From contig JBNGIS010017742.1 in assembly GCA_049999725.1 (NCBI GenBank), positions 1-25,087 of the forward strand: a stretch of DNA of 25,087 bases. Direction: 5' to 3'. Source of the DNA: Haplomitrium mnioides (taxonomy: Eukaryota > Marchantiophyta > Haplomitriopsida > Calobryales). The translations under genes and the position numbers were made by a program. How positions within the stretch are numbered: position 1 is the stretch's first letter; each line of letters begins with the position of its first letter. Below are positions 1-8,329 of this stretch, piece after piece. The notes under the pieces are model-generated. The model made no database searches. It was not told where the DNA came from and saw only the letters and a list, made by a program, of their open reading frames with translations.

Positions 1-480
1 TTGAGCAATTTGGTCGACACATGGTCGATTTTCCTTGTATATTATTGTACGAGATTGAAGTAGAGGTTGGCCAGTATTGATGTTGATATGATCAATGAAT
101 TGTCAAAGCCAAATACATTCCCTACTAGCCTCATAGAGTGCTATGATTTCTGCATGATTTGTCGAGGTAGTTGTAATGGTCTGTTTAGTGCTTTTCTATG
201 AGATAGCGGTGCTTCCTTTAAGGAAGACGTATCCTGTTTGGGATTTTGCATCATCAAGATCAGATAAATATCTAGCATTGGCATAGTTGACAATATCATT
301 TGTTGCATTTCTAAGGAAGAAGAGTCATATATCTTTTGTACCTTTTAGGTATCTGAAAATATGTTTCAGTCCATTCCAGTAGCAAATAGTAGACTAGGAG
401 CTGTGCCTTGCGAGAAAGTTCATTGCAAAAGATATGTCAGATCTAGTCTGATTTGTAAGGTATATGAGAGCTCCAATTGC
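1..480 (-). pseudogene. Copia RNase H and RT connection segment (degenerate, 3'-truncated)
   Basis: The minus-strand translation from about 480 to 1 shows the connection segment of copia Pol (TRSDISFAMNFLAR, then FRYLKGTKD) followed by RNase H. The RNase H part has YANARYLSDLDDAKS, TGYVF, then AEIIALYEASRECIWL and IIYKENRPCVDQIAQ at the window edge. In intact copia RNase H the first catalytic Asp sits in a Y-A-D-A context. Here it reads Y-A-N-A (about 270-290), a change explained by one G-to-A transition. Several in-frame stops are present, for example after KGTKDI and after RECIWL. The domain normally cuts the RNA strand of the RNA-DNA hybrid; this copy cannot be functional. The segment continues past position 1. 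Confidence 0.85.
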
Positions 481-1050
481 CAAAAGGTATGGTTTTTCTG
501 ATCTCAGAGTTTGTTTGTGTTTCTTTCATTTTCCAAACATGTCTTTGGTTAGGTCCAAAGATCTCATTTCCATAGTAGTGTTCATCGAATGAGCATTATC
601 CATATTGAATTGTTTAAGGATCTTGGCCGTATATGTGGACTGGTGGATTAGAATTCCATCAAGCAGATGCTCAAACTGGATGTTGAGACAGAAATCTCAT
701 TCTTCAATGTCTTGCATTTCAAATATGTCTTTCAATTTGGCAATTATGTTGGCTGCTAGAACTTTTGTGCCAAAGATATTTATGTCGTCTACATAAAGTG
801 CAACTATGATGTATTCAGAGCCTTGATGTTTCATGAACAGGCATGGAGCAATGTCATCATTTGCAAAATTTGGTGCTATCATTTTTTATTTGAATCTCTG
901 GTACAAATTTTTGCCACTCTTTTTGAGTCCATATATCAGTCTCAGAACTTGAACTGCCATTTGTGTTCTTGATTGATTGATTGGTGATCCAGATACATTA
1001 ATAGAATGCTTTGCCAACTTTACATTTTTATGTGGTATACTTTGATGATG
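481..1050 (-). pseudogene. Copia reverse transcriptase, palm with YVDD box
   Basis: The minus-strand translation gives a LIYGLKKSGKNLYQRF segment (about 960-895), matching the conserved YGLKQSGR-WY box of copia RT. It is followed by the open stretch 882-697 with ALYVDDINIFGT. The YVDD catalytic box is at 795-784 and both aspartates are intact. Downstream of a stop at about 697 the frame continues with the conserved FEHL-DGI-IHQSTYT-KILK region and the STPM-like segment. The YGLK box normally follows the first RT half (see 1502-2014) after about 30-40 residues; here a 12-copy tandem repeat lies between them. RT copies the element RNA into DNA in the cytoplasmic particle; this copy is dead because of several stops. 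Confidence 0.9.
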
Positions 1051-1052
1051 GG

Positions 1053-1501
1053 GGACAAAACGTCCACTCTTGTGTTGCTCATGAAGCTTGTATATATGTG
1101 GGACTAAAGGTCCTCTGAAATGCTACGGGCTCAGCGAATCTACTGGCTGGACTAAAGGTCCTTTGAAATGTTGCATGCTCAGCAAATCTGCTGGCTGGAC
1201 TAAAGGTCCTTGAATGGCATTGTCTTTTTGACATGAGGACTAAAGGTCCTTTCTGGATTGGCAGTGACCTCTTATGGACAAAAAGTCCTTTCATTTGTTG
1301 GCCATTGAGGACAAAAGGTCATTTTCCTAGATTGAGATCTTTATGGACAAAAGGTCCATTTTTAATCATTGTGCCTTTGTGGACTAAAGGTCCATTTTGA
1401 TAGTGCATATCATGAGGGACAAAAGGTCCAACCTCAGAGTTTAGGCCATGAGAGATAAAATGTCCAATCTTAATTTTTGGACCGCTTAGGACTAAAAGTC
1501 C
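1053..1501 (-). repeat. 12-copy minisatellite with GGAC-AAAA-GTCC core inside RT
   Basis: Twelve copies of a 13-bp imperfect palindrome (consensus GGACWAAAGGTCC, plus strand) start at 1053, 1101, 1149, 1197, 1237, 1276, 1309, 1345, 1381, 1417, 1453 and 1489. Spacing is exactly 48 bp for the first three intervals, then 40, 39 and 33, then exactly 36 bp for five intervals. On the minus strand the 36-bp block is open in the RT frame and encodes 12-residue units of the form N-G-P-(F/L)-V-H-K plus a variable tail. The 48-bp block encodes 16-residue units starting RTFSPASRFAE. It separates the two halves of the RT finger/palm and has no counterpart in ordinary copia RT. Confidence 0.92.
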
Positions 1502-2014
1502 ATTTGCATTGTGGTTGTTCTCTTTTTGAATATGAAATGCCATTCTTGATATGAGTTTGAGGGGTGATTTCATAAAAATTTGGGTGTCCAGAATGCCATA
1601 TAAGTAAGCAGTGATGACGTCCATGATGTGCATAATGAGATGGCATTGGATAGAAAATGCTATCATATATCTGTATGTTATAACTTCCATGATAGGTGAG
1701 TATGTGAGGTCATAATCACGTCCAAGAATTCGAGCGTATCCTTTGGCCACTAATCTCACCTTGTATTGCGTGACATCACCTTTCACATTGTGTTTGCGGA
1801 CAAAAATAAATATGTAATCTGTCAAATGCATGTCGAAAAGTGCTGGCATAACAGATCCAAATACTTGTTGTCGTATGAGAGAGTCAAGTTCCAAATTTAT
1901 GGCTTTCTCCCATCGAGGCCAATCGGTTCTTGATTGTGCTTCTTGTACAGATAAAGGGTCATGTGCATCATTGTCTATTGATTGCAATACAGAGAATGCG
2001 AATAGATCATCCAT
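1502..2014 (-). pseudogene. Copia reverse transcriptase, N-terminal half
   Basis: The minus strand from 2014 is open into the minisatellite. It shows the standard start of copia RT: DWPRWEKAINLELDSL (W and E of the WxxAMxxEL box), then DVTQYKVRLVAKGYARILGRDYDLTYSPI (the KARLVAKGF-Q-GIDY-ETYSPV box), then the MDVITAYLYGILDTQIFMKSP box. The last box normally reads qmDVkTAFLhGdL-EeIYM-qP and carries the first catalytic Asp, which is present here. The frame has no stop for about 170 residues and runs on into the 12-residue repeat units. A Gly-to-other change and a short loss near QQVFGSVMP show decay in the W-L-K-GcKWVFK region. It pairs with the YVDD half at 481-1050. Confidence 0.92.
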
Positions 2015-2027
2015 AGGAGTCTAGGTT

Positions 2028-2258
2028 CTATCCCATATTTGACTGATATGAGAATAGTGCTATTTCATCGTTGTCGGACACAACGTATAATGATGTAAAA
2101 GATTTTGGTTTGTTCTTTGAGCCTTTTGGTCTACCATGTTTTGCTTTAGGCTGTATTTCAGTGGTAAGTACGTTGATTTTTTGAAGTCGTGTTGGTGTGT
2201 TGGCTGCTTCAACGCGCGATTTGGTGATGCTAGCTGCATTGTTAGATGCGTCAGACAT
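2028..2258 (-). pseudogene. Copia Pol linker between integrase and RT
   Basis: This 76-residue open stretch on the minus strand contains GRPKGSKNK at about residues 39-47. That basic box is common in the integrase-RT linker of plant copia polyproteins and resembles an AT-hook core. The region lies exactly between the end of integrase and the start of RT. The sequence before it is rich in Asn, Ala, Ser and Thr, as expected of an unstructured linker. The listed start codon is not a real initiation site; in an intact element this would be internal to the polyprotein. Whether the basic box binds DNA here is not known. Confidence 0.7.
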
Positions 2259-2454
2259 CTTTATTAATGTTTGTTGTAAATGGAGGAGTCATTTGACTTT
2301 GACATCAGATTGTCTATTTTCCTGGTCAAAGTCTAATGGCAAGTGTTGGTGTTATATTAAGTTGTCCTCAAGTTTGGGTTGTACAGCTTTGTCCTCTTGC
2401 AACAGATGCGAAAAAGATTCTTTAAAGAATTAACAGTCTACGAATCGAGACTTA

Positions 2455-3358
2455 AACACATCAGAGATTGAAGGTTTAAGATATTAGATGATAGAAGGAG
2501 ATTCAAAACCAATGTATATGCCTTTTTGGCTTTGGGGTCCCATCTTTGTTTGATGAGGTCCTAAGATTAGATAAAGACGAGGCAACCAAATCTGCAAAGA
2601 TGCGAGATATCTCCAGGAACTCTAGCTACGAGTTGGTGGGGTGAACTTTGATTGAGTGCCGAAGGTCTGTAGTGCAATAAGGATGTTGTGTGAATGGCTG
2701 TGTGTCTCCAAGCTATGGTGGGAAGGTTGGAATTTAGAAGTAATGGTCTTGCAATTAGTTGTATTCTCTTGATAGCAGATTCTGCAATGTCATTTTGAAA
2801 GTGTACATATGGAACTGAATATTAGATATCTATGCCGGCAGATGTGGAAAAATTGTCAAATGTTTGTGAGGAGAATTCTCTGATGTTGTCCACTCTCAGA
2901 TTTCTGATTGGGTAATCAGAAAATTGTATCGAGAGTCTCAAGATTTGAGATAGAAGTTTCGAGAAGACCATGTTTTTGGTCATGAGTATAGATACTTGTG
3001 ACCATTTAGATGATGCATCAATGGTGACTATGAAGTATTGAAATGGTCCCAAAGGTGGATGGATAGGTCCACAGACATCAGCGTGGATTCTCTCGAGGAA
3101 TCGAGGAATTGTGATCGCTAGTTTGTAGTGAGAAGGTGCAATTCTTAGTTTGCCTTGTGCACATGCTAAGCATGGGGTATTCAATGGCAATGGATGCACA
3201 TTCTGTGGCATGTCTTTGCTATTGTTTTTGATGCGATAGAACATGTCTCGACCAATATGCCCCAAGTGGTTGTGCCATGTGAGGGATGCAGAGATTGATG
3301 TCTTAGAGACATGGTATGAGCAAATTTTGGTAATGTATAGTCCAAGTAGTGATAGCAA
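2455..3358 (-). pseudogene. Copia GAG-pre-integrase zinc finger and integrase core (degenerate)
   Basis: The 3358-2822 stretch begins with the HHCC finger: WHNHLGHIG, then C-L-A-C followed by AQGKLR. It goes on to the catalytic core, with HADVCGPIHPPLGPFQYF (first Asp) and LRVDNIREF (second Asp; the usual form is R-S-D-N-G-G-E-F, so Gly is replaced). After a stop at 2822 the frame continues with VPYVHFQNDIAESAIKRIQL, which holds the third acidic residue (Glu in A-E-S). It then reaches the HLCRFGCLVFI region at about 2580. Further stops follow in the C-terminal part to about 2455. Integrase joins element DNA to the host chromosome. All three acidic residues are visible, but the frame is broken. 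Confidence 0.9.
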
Positions 3359-3396
3359 GAATGACTCTCGTATGTCAAAGCCTGTTGCTGTTGGAC

Positions 3397-3692
3397 TCAG
3401 TATATGGAGGACTTCATTATCCTGAAAGAATTTGGTTTGAATGTGAAACCGTTTTGTTGTATATCTCGAAAACTAATGAGGTTTTTGGTTGTTGGAGGTG
3501 AATAAATTGCGGATTTGATGTCCAATTTGGTATCATTTGGAAAGAGTATGGTGGCTAGACCATGTCCGTCTTCAATTTTCTTGTGGTTGATGATCGTGGT
3601 CATAGGCCTGAAAGAAAGTTTATTCGATGAGAAGTATTTTCGATCTTGCAATACGGTGTGCAAAGATCCGCTATATATAGTACAGGTTATCT
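3397..3692 (-). pseudogene. Copia aspartic protease with lost catalytic Asp
   Basis: The minus-strand frame reads C-T-I-Y-S-G-S-L-H-T-V-L-Q-D-R-K-Y-F from about 3690, then an open stretch to 3397. It includes GHGLATILFPNDTK, AIYSPPTTKNLISF and RDIQQNGF. This matches the copia retropepsin pattern, in which an A-D-S-G-(A/T)-T-H box holds the catalytic Asp and is followed by the hydrophobic G-x-A flap region and a N-L-(I/L)-S box. Here the Asp is Tyr (TAT for GAT, near 3679-3677), so the enzyme would be inactive even if expressed. The normal role is processing of the Gag-Pol polyprotein. It lies between Gag and integrase, as expected. Confidence 0.85.
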
Positions 3693-3829
3693 CGGATTTG
3701 TTGTCCTAGTTTGATAGAGAGGGATAAGTCATGTGACTCTCAAGATGTAGATCTTACGATGGATATTCATCCATGTCTGTCAATTCCAATAGGTTGCCGT
3801 GTATCTCATTATTGTGAGGTTTAATGCTC

Positions 3830-4784
3830 TTTTGGTATAGTCGCACTAGGTGCGCAGGTACCCTGCAAGTAGGGTGGGTGTGGCCATCCATGTGTGCCAC
3901 AGTGGTCGCAAGTCGTCTGCGGTTGGCATGGGTAAGAATGGATTCGTCAACCTCTATTGGGTTGTTTGCCTCCTCTCTTGGTCCATGTGCACTGTTGAGG
4001 GCGTTTTGGCGTCGTCAATGTGCGATACTTGATATGTTGATCCCTGTTCTTGGAGGTTGGAGGTTGATTAGTGTTCGGACAGGTAGTGCTCCCCCTAAAT
4101 CTAGAGTTTCCTCTTCTTTTGCCTCTGAGGAAATTTCTGTTTCTAGAGCGGAGATATTGTCCAGTCCACATAAAATGTGATTCAAGGTTTTGTGGAGGTG
4201 CGGCAGACCCTAGAAGTCGTTTCTTTGCATTTTCCATGAGGAAGAGTTGATGCTTTTCAGCTAGTAGCATGTATGCTATGAATTCAGAATATCGAGTAAA
4301 TCACATGTTGTGATATTGTGATGCTAAAATGAGATTGCTTATTGAGAAAGTCGATAAAGTCTTCTCTATTTGTTCTTTATTGGTCATGAGGTGACCACAG
4401 ATTGCTAATTGTGAGACAATGTGGAAAAATTTGCTATTGTAATTGACTATGGGCGTATGGTCCTGAACTCATAGATTAATCTAGTCGTGTCCCGCTGTAG
4501 GGAGCGATATACTTGTCAAATGGTCAAATTTGAGTTTCAGCTCTTCCCATAGTAGTTGGGGACTATTATAGTTCAAGTATTGGAGTCTCAGAGGTTCCAC
4601 TATATGGTGTTGGATTAGGATGAGGACTCTGGCTGCATCACGGGGGTTTATTATCATCGTCCGTGTTGAGTATTTTGCGGATGCCCTTGGATGTCATGTA
4701 TGTTGTGACATCTAGTGACCATGATGAGTATATGGAGCCTTACAATCTAAGTGCTTGAAATTTCAAAGATGCTACAGATGCCAT
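3830..4784 (-). pseudogene. Copia Gag (nucleocapsid) with frameshifted zinc knuckle
   Basis: An ATG at 4784-4782 opens MASVASLKFQALRL followed by a stop and then the SSWSLDVTTYMTSKGI region, the typical start of copia Gag (a G-x-N-Y-x-W-like box). Further down are DAARVLILIQHHI, LWEELKLKFDHL, VNYNSKFFHIVSQLAICG, QIEKTLSTFSISN and AYMLLAEKHQLFLMENAKKR. These are the conserved helical blocks of the UBN2/retrotran_gag type. The nucleocapsid end is basic (FLRGKRRGNSRFRG). A CCHC zinc knuckle can be read near 3914-3863 only by crossing a frame change between C-D-H-C-G-T-H-G and H-T-H-P-T-C. Stops occur at several points, so the gene is dead. Confidence 0.85.
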
Positions 4785-6711
4785 TTGCAGGTCTATGCTC
4801 TGTTTTTGCTGAGAATACCTATCAATAAGTAAGAGAAACCAGAATGTTTGGCGAATGCAGCGGCTGGGTCAGAGTGGCGATTATTCTATACTTTGTACAA
4901 ATTGGTGATTGGTCCGAAATTTTGTCAATCACGGACCCATGTATCTATTTATGTTTTCTACTTTAAGCGGAGAAATGAAAATCTGAAATGAGAAACAAGA
5001 AAGGATCGACTGAATGTGAGTCAATTGATATCTACTACCGGAAAGTAAATTACAAATTGATGTTGCTAATAGATAAAGAAACTACCCTGTAAAAATGTGT
5101 GTCTACTCCTGTTGGTATGCTTGTAGCATACCTCAAAGAGCTTGTTCTTGTGTGAGTCTAGTTCCCTGATCATTGCTGTGTTGCTCTGTAATGCTAATTC
5201 TGAAGAAAAAAGAAGCAATAAAAGTGTTGCAAGTATAGGCAGATAGAGGTTGTAGCTTGTGGAGGTAACAGGGGTCAAGGTTTCTAATTAGTATGAGTCG
5301 CCTGTAGTCTCTGCCAGAAGTATTTCACTATCAAAGGGTGTTTCCCTTGTGAAGGTTAGATTTGTTCAGAAAAGAAAGAAATCAATCAGAAATAATCAAG
5401 AGGCGGGTTAAAGAGATTGAACCTCAAAGTGGCAAGATGCAGTGTTGCCCTTCTGTTGAATGTCAATATAGCTACGTGTAGCAGCCTATGTGGAGGTTTC
5501 CTCACCGAAAGTATATGTGATTCTATTGCTTTTCAGAGGAGAGTTGAAGTGCATGGAGTCTTCGTTGCTGCATAGAAAGGTAAGTTGAACTCGTGCACTA
5601 TGAGAGTAGATAAAGACAAGTAGGTGTCTGATATCAAAGTCACACATAGATGCAAGATAGTGTCAGAAGTTCGACGCTAGGTAGGTGTAGATATGTTGTG
5701 TCTCCCCCTGTTCTGCGATGGCACTTCTGTCGTAAAGACACGTAGGTTGTTGCTGAGTGATAGTAGAGAATCACAAGCAAGAAAGAAAGGTGAAAACCAA
5801 GAAAGAAGATTGAATAATGAGAAGATGGTAGGCTTGTGTGCTTATCCTTAAGTGTTAGAGAGGAACGAAAAGAAAAAGGTAGGACAAAGAAGAACGTGTG
5901 TACACGCTGATACTGTCAATTGTGCTAGATAGTTTCTAGCAAAGAGAAGGAAAAAAACTCGAATCTCGCAAAGAACCACGAACAAAAAGAAAGAAAGAAC
6001 GATGGTTCGTGAGCAAGTGATAGGTTTGTATAGAGGTATAGCTGTGGAAACATAATGAAACGAGGAATATGACCTGGTAAATGTTGCTGTTGAAGAGTAA
6101 AGAGGATGGACAACTTCAGCTTGCTTAGTCAGGGGACAAAAACAAACAAGGAGGATATAATATGAGTCAACTTTGGGCAAGCATAGCATGTTGTTGTGCT
6201 CTGCTGGAGTCGATAAGAAGGAAAGTTGTGAACTAGTGTTGCACAAAGGTCGCCCAACAGAGGAAAAGAAATCACCCATAGCGTCTCTTGAAAGGAGTAA
6301 GGTCGCCGAACGGAGAGAAGAAGGAGGTCGCCAAGTAGGAGGAAAAATCACCCGTAATGTTGCTGAAGGAGGTCGTGTCGCTAAGCAGAGGGAGGAAGAG
6401 GTCATTCGTTGTTGTGGTTGTCGAAGGCGAGTGAGCTAGGGTCGTGAGGTGCGACCTAGTTCGTACGGGAAGCACCTCAAGAAGAGAGAGTGGAAAAAAA
6501 GAGAAAGAAATGAGAGAAGAGATGAAAATGCTTGTTAAATAGGAAGAAAACAAAAATGGTATAACGAGACAAAGAAAGAAAAAAATGTTTGGCAGGAAGG
6601 AAATGTGAATGTGTAAATAAGGTTGCAAAACAGGTGACGCGGGAGAGCTTCCTGAGATGTTGGTGTGGGTTGAGCGCATGCAGAGAAAAAATATTTGTTG
6701 TAGAGTCTGTC
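4785..6711 (-). other. Unusually long copia leader (5' UTR) without recognised domain
   Basis: About 1.9 kb separate the primer-binding site from the Gag ATG. Minus-strand open stretches occur (6405-5848 and 6679-6272) rich in Ser, Thr, Leu and Phe, but none shows a recognisable domain. The composition on the plus strand is purine-rich (many AAGAAAG and GGAGGA runs), which by itself creates low-complexity open frames in the opposite strand. I see no second element inserted here, although a nested insertion or a transduced host piece cannot be excluded. Confidence 0.55.
6245..6425. repeat. Imperfect tandem repeat GGTCGCC-AAG-AGGAGG in the copia leader
   Basis: The word GGTCGCC or GGTCGTGTCGC recurs at about 6249, 6301, 6325 and 6372. 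Each is followed by an A-rich AGAGGAAAAGAAATCACCC-like tail (6260-6278 and 6338-6354). Spacing is irregular (about 25-50 bp). It is GC-richer than the rest of the element. Confidence 0.55.
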
Positions 6712-6723
6712 ATGCTGATAACA
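6712..6723 (-). promoter_or_regulatory. Copia primer-binding site, initiator-Met tRNA type (degenerate)
   Basis: Directly after the LTR end, in element orientation, the sequence is TGTTATCAGCAT. The usual plant copia site is TGGTATCAGAGC, complementary to the 3' end of initiator-Met tRNA. Eight of the first nine positions agree and the last three differ. Its position right next to the LTR terminus supports both calls. Confidence 0.75.
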
Positions 6724-6833
6724 TGTTATTACATGAGTATTGCACATACATGCACATAGGAGTCTCGAGACGAATGAGTGGATTGATTGATGTATGACCT
6801 ACTTACATAGGGTATATATATGTCCCTATAACA
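6724..6833 (-). repeat. 110-bp 5' LTR of the copia element
   Basis: The segment is bounded by TGTTAT on the left and ATAACA on the right, a 6-bp terminal inverted repeat with the TG..CA ends of LTRs. In element orientation it contains a TATATATA box near 6820-6812, about 15 bp after the start, which would be the promoter. The primer-binding site follows at once. At 110 bp it is at the small end for plant copia LTRs. The 3' LTR lies outside the window, so identity between LTRs cannot be compared. Confidence 0.82.
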
Positions 6834-7129
6834 ATTATTTTATAAAGTACTTTATAGTATTATCAAGAAATTTCTTAACTTTATATGCCACCTTGAACTT
6901 GTAGTGTAAAACATTCCAAGTTCATTTTTATCTTTTGTGAATGAAACTTAAAACATTTAATCATAAATTTCACTTAGTTTGTGAAAATTGTTTTGATCCA
7001 AAATGTAGCTATATTTCTTCTTTTTTATTGTTTCCCAAAAGAGTTTAATATTTTGGTATTGCTGAAGTGTCTGCCCAAATTGACTACTTAATTCTTTGCT
7101 TGCAAGGTCTTTGGCATAAAACTTGAAAC
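6834..7129. other. AT-rich sequence next to the copia LTR, no feature seen
   Basis: I see no coding signal or tandem repeat. It is probably the continuation of the repeat unit at 7130-8329, interrupted by the retrotransposon. Confidence 0.4.
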
Positions 7130-8329
7130 CTTTTGCACGCTTTGACTATGATGGAGAGCTTTGCACCTCTTTCGCTCTTAGATTCCAATTCAAAAAACCT
7201 AATCGTAAGCAAGCCTAGAGTTCGCTGCAGAAAATAGAACCTTAAGCGCATCTAAACTCTGATCTAGAAGACCAAAGCCTATGCATGCATAGACTTTGAT
7301 GCTCAAGTCAAAACCTCATGCGCGCAAAGACTCTACTGTGGAACTTAAAACCTAGGTTCAACATAATCTTTGTTGTTGAGTGTTTAGATGTTGAGCTTGG
7401 ATTCTTATGCGCACATAGACTTTAGTGTGGAAGTCCCAGCCTTCAACATGTACTAACTCTGATATATAACCCTCAACCTTCTACATACAAAGACTATTGT
7501 GTAGAACTTAGATTCTACATTGCTCAAAGATTCTCTTGTAGAACTCAAAACTTTTTGTTTGGTAGACTTTGGTCAAAAACTTGGAGATATTGCTTGTTTA
7601 TACTATGAAGTAAATCTCTAAAGCCACTAGCCTTGTTGATTTTGAGATATGACTTCTTGGCATATATGATTCTATGAACTGTAAAACATTTTGAATTGCT
7701 GAAACCTTCTAAAATATGCCCACTTTAACCTTTGCACGCATGGATTTTCAACTACCAAAATAAGCTTCTATCTTGCTTAAACTTCAAAACAGAGCTTTGA
7801 AATCCATGCAAGGTTTGGTTTTGTTATTTTTTGTGCATTGGGATTCCAAACTCATTCCTTTGACTTTTGGTCCATGTGGGTTTTTCTCAAGTTTTCTATT
7901 TATTTTTCAAAAAAATAGGTTTTAAGTGACACCATCTCTATGCCCGCATAGAGTTTGTGTAACCAATATATATTTTAAATAACTTATTTTAACATATATT
8001 TCAATTTTTGAGCTTAAAAATGTAATAAATAAAAAATAAAATTATTTTGGTGTGAAAACAAGCTATAATTTTTATACCGCTCATCGATTTAAAGATTTCC
8101 AATATTTTCATAAAAACTAAGAATATCATTCAATTTTGCATAATAAAATTGATTCTCGCTCTATCAAGCTTGTTAAAACGGCAAAAAAGGAAGCTCAACA
8201 CCTCACATAGTTTTTGTTTTCAAAAAATAACCTTGTTTTCTCTATTTTTAGCTTGAAAACTACATTTTTCTTGAAAAAAAAAGGGTCTTATTGTGAGAAA
8301 CCTATTCTTGGTTCAAAGTAGCGGTTATT
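7130..8329 (-). repeat. Dispersed repeat unit, left inverted copy
   Basis: Read on the minus strand it starts at 8329 with the 26-bp motif (core AACCGCTACTTTGAACCA) and continues through an AT-rich stretch. The palindromic cores at about 7950 (CTATGCCCGCATAG) and 7745 follow, then a block at 7560-7200 that matches the right unit at 22985-23290 and 23730-23760 over several hundred bp. Examples of shared words in the same order are CTAAGTTCTACACAATAGTC, AGTCTTTGTATGTA and GATGCGCTTAA. It has only one equivalent of the 63-bp repeat and none of the 52- and 61-bp arrays of the right unit. No coding content is recognised. Confidence 0.8.
8304..8329 (-). repeat. 26-bp dispersed boundary motif, copy A
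   Basis: On the minus strand it contains AACCGCTACTTTGAACCA, followed by AGAAT. The 18-bp core is identical to copies C and D. It marks the start of the left repeat unit. Confidence 0.85.

Larger units (their letters stand above)
1..6833 (-). mobile_element. Decayed Ty1/copia LTR retrotransposon, 3' end cut by the window
   Basis: Reading the minus strand from 6833 downward gives the copia order: 5' LTR (6833-6724), primer-binding site, long leader, Gag (from about 4784), protease, GAG-pre-integrase zinc finger plus integrase, reverse transcriptase and RNase H. Protease, integrase, then RT is the copia order; gypsy elements have integrase last. The window ends inside RNase H, so the 3' LTR and the second target-site duplication are not visible. 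Every domain has stops or frameshifts, so the element is non-autonomous. Protein-level similarity is clear in all domains, which suggests moderate age. The DNA just beyond the LTR (6834 onward) belongs to a different repeat region, so 6833/6834 is taken as the insertion edge. Confidence 0.93.

Noticed and set aside
3824-4180. 118-residue plus-strand frame opposite Gag
   Set aside because: Antisense shadow of the Gag nucleocapsid region, whose minus-strand reading has clear family matches.
5848-6679. Ser/Thr/Leu-rich minus-strand frames in the copia leader as an extra gene
   Set aside because: Composition follows from purine-rich DNA on the opposite strand; no domain, no conserved start.
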